A DNA stretch of 64,000 nt. It comes from Cannabis sativa. Taxonomy: Eukaryota > Streptophyta > Magnoliopsida > Rosales > Cannabaceae. Below, one piece after another: positions 24,610 to 35,863 of the stretch. The notes beneath the pieces were generated by a model that was not told where the DNA came from, made no database searches, and saw nothing but the letters and a program-made list of their open reading frames with translations. Both the position numbers and the translations under genes were made by a program. Position 1 is the first letter of the stretch. Each line of letters begins with the position of its first letter. The DNA lies in assembly GCF_029168945.1 (NCBI RefSeq), contig NC_083604.1:76214211-76278210 (forward strand), given 5' to 3'.

Positions 24610-25780
24610 CGGCTGGTATGTTTAATTTGGTTACCCTATTGTGTGTATCTAAACTTGGAAGGAAAGTTGTCTAGCTTTCCTATTTATGGAAATTGAGGTA
24701 AAAATGGTAAGTTTTGATTACACATTTATTCTTATCTAATCAGCTGTTTATTCTGATCTTGTGTGAGTTTCCTATTTTCTTAGATCAGATTTCTTGAAGA
24801 AAAAACCGGAGCTAAACTTTCCTTTTCTATAAAAGGAAAGTTGTACTTACTGCCCATGATTCTGTAGGTACAAAAATGGAAATTCCTGGGCTGGTTGAAG
24901 AATTATTTTAGGGAAGTTTTCAGTGGGCTGGGGTCTTGTTCAGACTGTGTGTAAGCTGTCAATAAGGTGTATATTGATTATAAATACACCTTATAACAGC
25001 AAGGTTTTGTATCTCTTTCATTCACTTTCATATCTTAACGAAAGAGTGTCTTTGTTATGTAGAGAAGAGTTGTTCGACTCTTACTCTGTTTATTTGTAGT
25101 TTGTATTGTCTTGAGTCTGTGTTCAAGTCTACAATTAAGAAGAACATCAATGCAACCTTCGGGAGAAGGTTTTTACAAGCTTTCGGGAGATTGCTTTTGA
25201 AGTCTTGCATCAGGAGGAGCACACAACCTTCGGGAGAAGGTGTTTACAAACTTTCGGGAGATTGCTTTTGAAGTCTTGCATCAGGAGGATACAAGCACAC
25301 AGCCTTCGGGAGAAGGTTGTACAGGCTTTCAGGAGATTGCCTTTAAGTCTTGAATCGAGAGGATTCAAGCACTCTTCAAGGTGATCGAAGGGATTTCGAG
25401 CTCTTGGAGTTTTATCAAGATTCGGTTAGTAGGTGGAATGCATCAAGCTTGCGGCATACAATAAGAGGGAGTCTATTTATGCATAAGTCAATTATTTTGT
25501 ATTTTTGATACCGATCTAATGAATCTTATCTCTGGGCGTGGCCCCGTGGACTAGTAACAATCTGAAAGAATTGTTGAAACCACGTACAAAAACCTTGTGT
25601 GTTTTTACTTTTATGCACTGTTTGTTTTTTCTGGGTTTCTCTGGAGTTACAGAGTTGTATTCTGTAACTACGGAAAAACTGTTTTCAGTACTAGTATCAT
25701 TATTCCGCATTTAATTAATCACTTAATTAAATAATTAAACTGGGAATATTAAAATACGGAATTTCACAACTAATTCAATC
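24610..25780 (+). repeat. Probable solo LTR with 'ttcgggagaagg' array (family A, copy 2)
   Basis: Layout parallels 21810-22870: a TATA-like 'tataaatacacc' (24979-24990), repeated 'ccttcgggagaaggt' and 'gctttcgggagattgc' units (25150-25340), then 'ctctgggcgtggccccgtgg' (25532-25551). It ends near 'ggaatttcacaac' at about 25770. No coding region adjoins it. Overall divergence from copy 1 is high, so these are different insertions of related elements, not one LTR pair. Boundaries are approximate. Confidence 0.6.
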
Positions 25781-25835
25781 ATTTTTTTTTTCTGAAATGA
25801 ATCAATAAAACGATGAATAAAGTCAAAAAAAAAAG

Positions 25836-26550
25836 AATAATTAGCTTTTTTAGTCCCTGTACTTATGACACTATACTATGATGCCCCTTAATTTATAAGT
25901 GTAGTTAAAAATACCCCCTAAAATATATCAGTTGGAATAGTATAATCCTTCTATCTAATTCTGTTAAAATTGACTAAAGTTGACTGTTAAATTAATAATG
26001 TGGCATTATACATAGATAGTAGTTGAAAAATTATATACCATTAGGAAAATAAATTACAAGTCATAAAAATTACAATCACAGGAAAAAAAAATGAAAAATA
26101 ACATCCCAAAAAATAGAATATCATTACCTTAATTTTCCAAAAATCCCATGTTCTTTTTAGTGATATCCATCTCTTCAAATACTGTAGAATCCTAATTTTA
26201 CACCTTTTTCTAATTTGAACTGCTAAAAAACGATTTGAATTATTTTAATAAAATTATTTTTATTAAATTTTTTCTAAAAGGTTATGAAATCATTTTTTAA
26301 TCATCTTTCATTGTCAGTTATATTATGCCACCTCATAGTCAATTTTCCCTCTAAAAAGAGATGAAATTACTACTCTATCCTTTGTTATAATACCACATCA
26401 TCAATACAAACAGTATTTTTAAACAAAATAAACAGAAGGACTAAATGTATGCATATAAAATTATACAAGGACTATTTGTAACAAGCTGAATAGATTAAGG
26501 GGCATAATAGTATAGTGTTATAAGTACAGGGGGTAAAAAAGATAATTATT
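25836..26550. mobile_element. Long-TIR MITE, about 715 bp
   Basis: The left end 'tagtccctgtacttatgac' plus 'actatactatgatgcccctt' is mirrored by the right end, which carries 'aaggggcataatagtatagt' and 'ataagtacagggggtaaaa' (26500-26540). The interior is AT-rich and non-coding. Flanking 'aataatta' and 'taattatt' words hide a clear target duplication. Confidence 0.7.
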
Positions 26551-27519
26551 CAAAAAAAAATTACACAATGAACAGGATCTCCCGAAAGAAAACTCACAAC
26601 TTCTTACAGTAGAGATCGCTGCAATCCCAAAGAACGTGAAGAGTAATTCTTTAATTGAAGGTCAAGATAACTGTCTATTAGAGATGGTTTTGTTAATTTT
26701 TTACTTTAAAATAAAGAAAAGAGGATTTAGAGCTTATGATTAGAGATGTCCATGTCCTAAACAATTTTCCCACATATTTTCACTTTGTTTTTCTTTTTCC
26801 ATATACATTTTTTTAATTTATAAAATAAAACCATACTTTTGTAAACTTTTCCAAAAAAAATTAAAAGTGGAATTTTCCCCTTTTTTTTGTTTTAAAAGTT
26901 AATATAAATATTTATAATTTAGGCCATTTTGTGTAAAAAAAAATTATTTACACAATTCTTTAGTGTAATTTCTTGTGATGCTTTTTACTATTTTCCAAAA
27001 GTGCCGCTTATAATACTTTTCTTGGTCGCCACATCTTGATTTGGTTTTGGTTTTCTGCTGTGCAATTTAGTGTCTTAAATTTGTGTATATGTTTCTGAAT
27101 TTTGGTCATGCAAAATATTTAATCAAAGTTAAGACAGCTCACCAAGTAAGTAGTATTTAGATGTATATATACGTGGTGTTCAAATAAGTTTGTTTCTCTT
27201 GATGTTCTACATCTGTAATGAACTAATTTATTCTATCGAAAAAAAAACATATAAAATAAAAATTATGATACATTTGTATTTGAAAAAGATAATGTACAAT
27301 GAAACTAATGATAAAGATCGTTCATATGATTTGGAGATAAAGATGATGATGATCACAATCCACACAAAGTGAATTGTTGATTAATTTAGATGTATGATGA
27401 TGATCAAACTGATGATGGTATATTTAGATGGATGAGCCACCCACATGGAAATTACAGGCTCACCTCAGGTCTGTACATGTGCTTTGAAATAATATCCAAG
27501 ATCGAGAGAAACAAACCTA
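26551..27519. other. AT-rich intergenic DNA, no gene seen
   Basis: No supported gene. The frame at 27190-27372 has AT-driven composition and no domain. Confidence 0.5.
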
Positions 27520-29646
27520 TACTACTAGAAAAATGGGTTTTAGTGACCCACATTGAGTAACTCTAAACCTGTTTAGTGACACTTCACTGCGCGTCACTAA
27601 TGAGGGTGACTGGAAAGACAGTTTTTAGTGACACTTCATGCGTGTCACTGAACACTTTTACATTCACTCTTTGCGCGTCACTGTAGACTTTTAGAGTCAA
27701 GTTTTGTCAGACTAAAAAAGTAACAGCAACACACATAAAGTGTCACTATATCCCTTTTTTTATTTTTTATTATTAATTTTAGAGATATAGTGACACACAA
27801 AAAGAGCCACTATGGTAGATATTTTTCTAAAAAAAAATAATATTTAATTTTTTTAATTCAAATTTTATATATTATAAACAATAATTTAATTAATTATATA
27901 TAAATACAATTAAATATAATAATAATAAATTAACTAAATATAAAATATATTTATATTTAATTTAGATGGAATATCTAATTTCCTTTTTTAATAAAAAAAA
28001 TTAAATGCTTGTATTTGTTATATTAATTAGCATTATACGTACTACTATACTATACATACAGTTCATGTCTTAACTATACTAGATATACACAAACAGTGGC
28101 GACACACACTTGAATTTCTTTAATTTCTTCTTCAATTGAAAATGATAAAGCTGGTGCCTTGAATGATTAAGCATCAAGTATCAGAAACATTGAAAAGAAA
28201 CGATATCCTATGTTACGAACCAAAAATTATGTAAAAAGAGATTAAACTTAAACACACACAACAATTAAGAATTTACAAATAAATCTCAAATACAAACATG
28301 ATAAGATCAATTATTCAATAACAAATATACAAAATTTTAAACAAAATATTAGATTTGAGTTTGAGCAGAAATTTTAACAAAAAAAAAATAACACAAACAA
28401 TACTAGATTATGAACAAAACATAAGAAAAAAAAGACTAAAAAATATTTAAATTCACTCCGTCAATCACGAACTAAAACCACGAACCAAGGATGAGCTAGA
28501 ACCGAAAGCATGGATGAGCTTCAAATGCAACCAAGAACCAGCTCCAAACGTCGTCGACTTCTCGGAAAACGGTGGAAACCGAGATCTCTGCACAGAAGAG
28601 AGAGAGAGAGAGGAAGAAACAAAAAAATTAAACAGAGATTCGACCGATTACCTTGGGTTTCTTGGGATCTTCGGTCGTCGGAGAGAAATGAGGAGATGAC
28701 GAGCGAGAGAGACGACAACAAATCGGGTAGAGGCGGCGGCCAATTCCCAAGATCCCTGCACTGGAGACAAGAGGCGGAGCCGATGACCGTCCGACCAAAA
28801 TTTTGGGAGATGGAAAGCTCAAATCGGTGGGGCCATGGATGCCATTCGCCGGAGGAGACCTGCTCTGGAGGACACCATTCGCTGGAGGAGCTTGCTCTCG
28901 AAGACGCCATTCACTGGAGAAGAAGAAGAGGCAGTGGAGAGGGAGAAGAAAGAGAAATGTGTTTTGTCTTGTCGAATAATGTGTAAACCCTACCTTTTAT
29001 TTATTTTTTTATTTATTAAATACATTATATTTTACAGCTGTTTACATTTTAACAAAATTACAGCTATTGGTTATACCGTGTGTGTGGTATTGTGTGGTTA
29101 TTGATAATTTTTTTTTATTTTTTATTTATTTTTTGTTTTGTTGATTTTTGTAAAGGTATGTGTATTTATTATTTATTATTTATTTATTAATGTCTTTACC
29201 TATTGGTTCACGCATGGTTCTATTTTTTATCATGATATTTTCTTTTTTTATTATTAACATATAGTGACGCGCATAATGCGATTGGGTATATATTTCCCAA
29301 CGTGTTTGGCGCGTCACTATACCATATTTTAAAGTTTATTTAAAATAATTAAATAAATAATTATGATATAGTGACGCGCTAGGAAAGTCGGGATATACAT
29401 TCCCAAACGTCCCAGGCATGACTCTATAAGTCAGCATTTTTAAAAAAAAAAAACAAATTAGAAACTTATAGGTATTACTCTTTAGTGACACTTCATATTT
29501 TTAGTGACCCACATTACAAGTGTCTAACACTAAATGTTTAGAGTCTAATTTCGTGTGTCACTAAAAACTACTCCTAACTCTTTAGTGACACGCACAAATG
29601 TGCGTGTCACTAAATAGTGTCACTAAAAGACCAAATTGTAGTAGTG
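27520..29646. mobile_element. Non-autonomous CACTA-like transposon, 2.1 kb
   Basis: The left end reads 'actactagaaaaatggg' and the right end, reverse-complemented, starts CACTACTACAATTTGG, close to the CACTA-superfamily terminus. Both subterminal regions are dense in 'ttagtgacac' and 'agtgacgcgc' words in both orientations (27540-27800 and 29260-29640), the typical transposase-binding arrangement. No transposase is present. A GC-richer interior (28500-28970) has open frames on both strands without a recognisable domain. The first terminal base is T instead of C, and a 3-bp target duplication is not obvious. Confidence 0.75.
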
Positions 29647-30029
29647 CGACACTACTTACAAAAAACTTGAGAAAAGGTTTATCTATATATATATAGTCAT
29701 ACTTCCACTATTATTTAGTACTCTTCTACTTACTATTATTAATTACTACTATACTACTACACTACTACTGCAACTGCATACTTACATTTCCAAAGTCTCT
29801 CCTTTAGTTTCTCTAAATATTCATTCACTTTCCCCAACCCACTTTTGAATTTATCCCTTTAATTCTAAACTAAAAAAAAATATGCTCATTTTGATTCCCA
29901 TGCAGCCAATAATATTCCACTACGTTGTAATTATATATCACAATAATAATAACACTTGGAGTTTTGGACACGTTTAAATAATGGAACTTTTTCCCCTTCT
30001 AGAAAAAAGAAGAAGAAGATTTGCCTAAT
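29647..30029. other. AT-rich spacer between transposons
   Basis: Short tandem words (actactatactactac, 29730-29770) and no gene. Confidence 0.45.
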
Positions 30030-31690
30030 TAAAAAGAGGAAATTACACTTAGTATGGGATTTTAAAAGTTCTTATGATAAATATGGCACATTTAAGTTTG
30101 GCCAATTTATATGGTATTTTTTTATGTTTAGGTTTTTGTATGGTATTTGATATGCCATATATATGTAATTAGGTTTCTAAATCCCATATTTACTGTTTTT
30201 ATTTGTTTAGGAAGTTTTATTTGTCATTGATGCCGGAAAAGTCACGGAGTTTCTTTGTCGGTGCTTGAAAAGTCACGGAGTAGCGGTCGGTGCGGAAAAG
30301 TCGTCGGAGTTCTTTGCCGGCGCGGAAAATTCGTCGAATTGGCATTTTCGTGGAAAAATCACTGAAAAATCACCAAGAAACCGGTTTCTTAAAGTCTAAG
30401 AAACCGGTTTCTTGAAGTCTAAGAAACCGGTTTCTTGGTGATTTTTCCGTTGACAATGCCAATTCTGACGACTTTTCGACGCTAGCAGCTACTCCGCGAC
30501 TTTTCCTAAGACCGACAAGAACTTGAAAAGTCATTAGAATTGGCATAGTCGCGGAAAAATTACCAAGAAATCGGTTTCGGTTTCTTGATGAAGAAACCGG
30601 TTTTTTGGTAATTTTTCCGGTAATTTTTCTGACGACAATGGCTCGACGAATTTCTCTAGCGTTGGTAGCAACTCGACGACTAATACACCGACACTACTCC
30701 GTGACTTTTTCGGTACTAACAAGAACTCTAGGAAATTCGTCAAAATTGTCATTGTCACCGGAAAAATTATCGGGCTAATCACCAAGAAACTGGTTTTTTC
30801 GGTTTCTTGATGAAGAAACCGCTTTCTTGGTAATTTTTTTATATTTTTTTCTCTATTTGGTTGATTGATGAAACTGGTTTCAATTATTTTCAAAGGTATA
30901 TCATTTTTGTTTTGTTTTCATAATCTTTATTATTGTTGTGTAACAAAATTAGTTCCTTGATGAAGAAACCACTTTCTTGGTGAAGAAACCAGTTTCTTGA
31001 CGAAAAAACCACTTTCTTGGTGATTTTTCTAATGATTTTGCTGGCGACAATGCCAGTTCTGACGACTTTTTTTACGCCGGCAATAACTCTGGCGATTTTT
31101 CCAACACCAGGAACTACTCCGGCAACTTTTTCGGCACCGACATCAAACTCCAGAATAGTCGTCGGACTTGGCATTGTCACTGGTAAAATTACCGAAAAAT
31201 CACCAAGAAACCGGTTTCTTGATGTTAGAAACCGGTTTCTTGGTGATTTTTCCAGCGACAATGCTAATTCTGACGATTTTTCTTGGCGAGAAGAACTCGG
31301 CGACTTTTTCAAGACTGCCGGCGGCTACTCCGACGACTTTTCCGGTGCCGACAGTAAACTCCGGTGACTTTTCCAGCACGAGTGACAACTTCGGCAATCA
31401 CTATAGTTTTATTTGTTTTTATTTTTTTAAAAAAAATAAATATGAAGGGAATTTTAATATTTTTTATAGTAATTTAATTAAGTTTTTATTTTTTATGAAT
31501 TTTAAATTCAGATTTCTTTTTAATGTTTTGTATGGTTTTTTTTAGAAAAAAACCATATTTTTAGTTTGATTGGTTAGATAATGCCATATTTAGTGGTATT
31601 TACTTTTTATGCCATATTTATCATAACCTTAATAATTTTTCCCATATTTTTGAAAATAGCCCAATTAAAAATGACAATTGTATCATCCTT
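30030..31690. mobile_element. TIR element packed with AAACCGGTTT palindromes
   Basis: An exact 17-base inverted repeat (ttatgataaatatggca at 30072-30088 and its complement at 31610-31626) lies near the two ends, with weaker matching outward. Between them, 30220-31400 is a GC-richer field of repeated phrases such as 'cggcgactttttc', 'gacaatgccaattctgacga' and the 16-base perfect palindrome aagaaaccggtttctt. That palindrome occurs at 30375-30390, 30398-30413 and 30421-30436 (23-bp spacing), and variants near 30580-30610, 30790-30830 and 31204-31244. Open frames on both strands are reading through repeats. It is probably a non-autonomous DNA transposon, possibly Mutator-like; no transposase is visible. 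Confidence 0.55.
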
Positions 31691-32679
31691 AACTATGGGC
31701 CCAGCCCAAAATGGAGTTTGAGTCCATTCATTTTTGGACTCTCTTTCTCGTTAAGCTATCTTAACGGGCTTTATAATTTAAAATGGGCTTTAAATTGATA
31801 CTTATGGATGATTGAGAGAATGATGTTAAATGTATGCTTCATGTTTTTGAAAGAAAAAAAATGTTTTTGTCAATGATGTTGATTGTTGAGCTTCTTACTT
31901 CTTAGCCAATCATTATTTTTGGAAAATCTGATTTTACATAGGATTTTATTTATTTTATATTTTTAAATTTAAATGAGTTTTTTTTACTTTTAAAAAAAAA
32001 TTGAATATATTTTTTAAAGTTAAAAAAAATATATATTTTAAAGAACTATTTAAGAGCGATTAATAGAATGTTGGTATTTGAGTTTAGTATATGAAATTTG
32101 TTACTACTTGTAAAGTTTATGGTTTGTGAATCAAATTTAGTAGTTAACTATTAAAATACAAAACTAATCTAACATTTTTTTTAGACTAATTGAAATTTTT
32201 ACTTTCGAATTTTGACATGTACTAAATTATGTTCTCTGAACTTTTAATATCACTAAAATCTTATCACAGGTAGTGAATAGTATAGTATCAAAATAAAATA
32301 TAAATACCTTAAGAAATTCACACACAATATCAATGCTGGATTCCTAAAGTAAATACCATTCTTATTTTTTTTTATATAAATTACAATTGTATTGTATAGT
32401 AACTTGGATTAGATCCAAAAATATAAATTCCAGAGTAAAAATTAATTATGACAAAAAAGTACGTGATCATTACCTACCTACCCAAAAATCGGTGAAGAAA
32501 ATAAACCGACAAACCAAAGTAGAGTTTTCTGATCAAAATTAAACAATTATACTTTGTGCTTAAAACAATGTCTTATTAAGTAGGCTATATTTTAACTTTT
32601 AAATTTCAATCATACTCTAATATGAAAATGAAATAATTACATCAGGTATCAGATATCATTTTTTGTAAAATATTTATAT
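31691..32679. other. AT-rich intergenic DNA with a partial fold-back repeat
   Basis: No gene. At about 32180-32270 the phrases 'ttttgacatgtactaaatta' and 'ctgaacttttaatatcact' match the MITE family at 61795-62001, indicating a diverged partial copy. Confidence 0.45.
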
Positions 32680-33070
32680 TTTTATATTCAAATAATATTT
32701 TTTTTATATTTTTACGGTTTTCTAAAAAATAAATCGAAAACAACATAAAATCAACAAGAAAACTATATAAAAGTAACATGAAAATAACAACAAAAAATAA
32801 CATACATATAAAAAGACCGTATTTTCTGTAAATAAAATCAAAAAAATCGTAAAAATATTTAAAATTCTGTGAAACCGTATTTTTGTAATTTTTTTGTTAA
32901 CAACAAAAAATAACATACAGATAACAAAAAATAACAACAAATTAACAAGATTACAATATAAAAAGACCATATAATCTGTAAATAAAATCAAAAAAACCGT
33001 AAAAATATTTAAAATTCCGTGAAACTGTATTTTTGTAATTTTTTTGTTATTTTTATATTTTTGTGAAATA
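32680..33070. repeat. AT-rich dispersed repeat with an internal tandem duplication
   Basis: A unit of about 90 bp containing 'ctgtaaataaaatcaaaaaa', 'cgtaaaaatatttaaaatt' and 'gtatttttgtaatttttttg' occurs twice (about 32813-32900 and 32960-33050). The family recurs inverted at 22871-23160. Non-coding. Confidence 0.6.
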
Positions 33071-33109
33071 AACCCTATGAAAATCATCTCAAAAAGTTAC
33101 AATTATCAG

Positions 33110-33450
33110 GGCCGTCTTTAAGTTTTTTATTTTATTAAGGTGTCTAATTTTTATTTTTTTTTTGAGAAATGCTAAAAGACACCAGTGTTGCCAAACACCC
33201 TACTACGTGTCAATATCGCTATTGGTCTAATTAAGTATCAGATCTCATATAGTTTAATATAATAGCTTTAAGGGAGTATCGCTAACCAATCGCAAGACGA
33301 CATGCTTTAAGGGTGCTAAGCACCACCCAATAGCAATGCTCTTTTATTTTTGGTTAAAAAAACGGTTTTAAAAATTATTTAAATTTCATTTTATTTTTCC
33401 AATAAGAGGCCCATTTTTAACTTTTGTCCTAGCAATTAGAGCCGGCCCGT
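33110..33450. mobile_element. Old hAT-like remnant containing a second MITE
   Basis: The left edge 'cagggccgtc' and right edge 'gccggccc' resemble hAT-type ends like those of 8807-9001, but the flanking 8-mers (acaattat, ataattat) match only imperfectly. Inside, 33164-33341 starts 'gagaaatgctaaaagacacc' and ends 'gctaagcaccacc...agcaatgctc'. It is the reverse-oriented relative of the element at 42023-42205. Confidence 0.5.
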
Positions 33451-33459
33451 CCTAATAAT

Positions 33460-34390
33460 TATAGGTCCCCAACATTAATCATAACTTATAAAAATAAAGA
33501 ATTTCATTGATTGATTTGGAGTGTAGCATCATTTCTTTCAAAGAGAGTTTGAAGGTGGCTCATTTCTTGGCAAGAGCCTTTTATTTTCCCACAAACTGTC
33601 ATTTTATTTCTACAAGATATAAATACCAATATTAATGATCTTAAATAAGACCTAACTTATTTTAGAATTGAAAGCATCTCCAAATTAAACTTTGAATAAA
33701 TTGGGCTATAGAATCCTCTCACATATTATATAATAGTAACAATGTCAATCACAAAATTAATGATCATCACCATACAAGTTAAACTAGAATACAACCACAT
33801 AAGATAGAGTACATGATAGAACTTCTTTAAAGAGTAATTATCGAAGGAGTATCTTTTTTTAACAATAAGTGTATGGAATGTATTTTCCTAAATCTAGGAA
33901 TAAACTACCAAAAACAATCACCATTATCACGCAACAAAGTGCTTACATATTAATCAATATAAGACAAATTATAATTACAATTGAGTGTCTTAATCACATT
34001 ATTTGAATTTTGAATCATACTCTCTTTGATAGAGATAAAAATATATATAATCCAATGGTACAAGGCCTCCTCCCTCATAAAACATGCTCAAACAAACAAA
34101 CAACGTCTTGTTCCATCCCATATATATAATTTCTAACCACTCTCCTAATGACCATCACACCAAATTCACATAACACAACAATATTCATATTCAATTTTAA
34201 CAATATCCAACTCTTATGACTTAGGCAACTTAGAATTTATATTTCAATATTATGACAGGAATAATAAAACTTAATTAGCACATAACATATCCAAACAAGT
34301 TAAAAGAAGGTGAAATGATCTCATAACAAAAAAATTCTATAAAATAACTTTAAATTTGTTAGGTATACATGATTCATCTTAGGTAAAGAC
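33460..34390. other. AT-rich intergenic DNA, no gene seen
   Basis: No coding, RNA or transposon signal was recognised before the Copia-2 insertion. Confidence 0.5.
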
Positions 34391-34395
34391 ATTAT

Positions 34396-34847
34396 TGTTG
34401 GATTAAAAATCCTTTGTGGGCACATATGTATAATGTATATGCTATTATAAAGTGTGATACAAAATTAAGTGACCAATTATGTTATGGGTATCAAAAGGGT
34501 ATTAAAGTGTCATGGAATTAATGTGTAGATACCATAAGTTAATTTATAATTTGTTGAGGGGCCAAATTATAAATACCCAAGAGTTATTCTAAGATGACTC
34601 TATAAATAGGTAGTGGTCCCCAAGAAACACTAGGGTTTCTGTATTCTCTCCTTCCCCATCAGAGAAAATACTCTAGAAAATAAGTGTATTCTTGGAAGAT
34701 AGTGCTTCCGCTGATCTTTTATCATCATCTTCTTCTTTAATTTAGCAAAAGGATTTATGATTTAGGGTTTTCTATATTAAAGCACTTTAGGAATATGTTT
34801 AGATCTGTGATTTATATATTTCTTTAAGTGTTTTATTAACCCTAACA
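34396..34847 (+). repeat. 5' LTR of Copia-2 (452 bp), internally deleted
   Basis: Begins TGTTGGATTAAAAATCC and ends ACCCTAACA. A TATA-like 'ctataaatag' lies near 34601-34610. Compared with the 3' LTR it lacks 39 bp at the 34700/34701 junction (corresponding to 40625-40663). Confidence 0.95.
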
Positions 34848-34849
34848 AG

Positions 34850-34862
34850 TGGTACCAGAGCC
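34850..34862 (+). other. Primer-binding site of Copia-2
   Basis: 'tggtaccagagcc' lies two bases after the 5' LTR and resembles the complement of the 3' end of plant initiator methionine tRNA, with one visible change (C for T in tggtaTc). Confidence 0.85.
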
Positions 34863-35863
34863 TCTTTTGTTGAATTAATTGAAGATCTGATGATTTGGTT
34901 TATGAAATTTGGGGATTTTGAAAATTAGAGTTTTAATTTTTGTTTGAATAATATTGTGCCTTAATATTTTATGGATTCTGTATATATATCTAAGTTTACG
35001 ATTTATTGATATATGTTCAGTACCATTATATTTTTCCTCTGGCTTCAGTTTTCGTGATTCGACTATTATTGCATATATATATAATTTTTGTTGTTGTTGA
35101 TTGTCGTTGATGTGACTGCTATGACTTTATTTGTTTAATTTGTTTTTTTTTTTTTTACGGCTTCAGTAATGCATCATACATATATATATATAAAATATGT
35201 TTGTAAGTTTATGATTATATAGATTTGTCTTTTGAGATTGGTGATTCATCTTGGGGTTGTGTACGGCGGCTGAGTTTTTCTATAATCACAGATATATATA
35301 ATCTTTTCTTAGCTTACCTATTTTATATACATATACAGTTTTATTTTTATTATTATATATTACAGTATATATACTGAGGTACAATTTATTTTAATTAAGA
35401 TATTTTGGAAACAATTAAATTTAAATTTTGGTGTTGGTTTATGACTAATATTTTGAGTAAATTAATTGAAACAATATGTCGCCAAAGTGACCTCTTTTGT
35501 GTAGATTAATTTATTTAAATATTAGGATGGTTGTATGTTTGTAATTGATGCTTATATTGACTAGCCCAAAGGTAAGTGAATATTTTGCTAGATTTCAAAC
35601 ATACCTGTGGCAATAAATATATGACAATTATAAGGTATTTTGTGTGAGCAATACGTTAGTCCAAAGATTAACCTATTGTTTGACACAGTTTTATTGTCAA
35701 TATTTGATTGCTACACCAAGAGTACCGCTTACAGTTAATATTACTGTCCAAAGACTTGATATTAATGTGTGTTTGGTATCTTGAGATGGGATTAACCAAA
35801 TTTTGAATTTATTGTTTAATTATGCATATTAATGTGAGCTTGTTTCATTTGTTCTATATTCAG
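34863..35863 (+). other. Copia-2 leader, probably the body of an intron
   Basis: A 1-kb T-rich non-coding leader ends at 'ttgttctatattcag' (AG at 35862-35863), a good 3' splice site with an upstream 'attaat' branch-like word. The matching donor (cag|gttagt) exists only in the 3' LTR (40658-40666), after an ATG. In an intact relative, gag would therefore start in the LTR and be spliced to 35864. Confidence 0.65.

Noticed and set aside
28510..29104. Genes in the CACTA core (frames on both strands)
   Set aside because: Low-complexity Glu/Arg or Ser/Leu composition, mutually overlapping, no recognised domain; left as an unexplained core.
30534..31545. Repeat-rich proteins (RFLxxRNRFLGDFS type) on either strand
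   Set aside because: The text comes from reading through palindromic repeats in several frames; no start context, domain or codon bias supports a gene.
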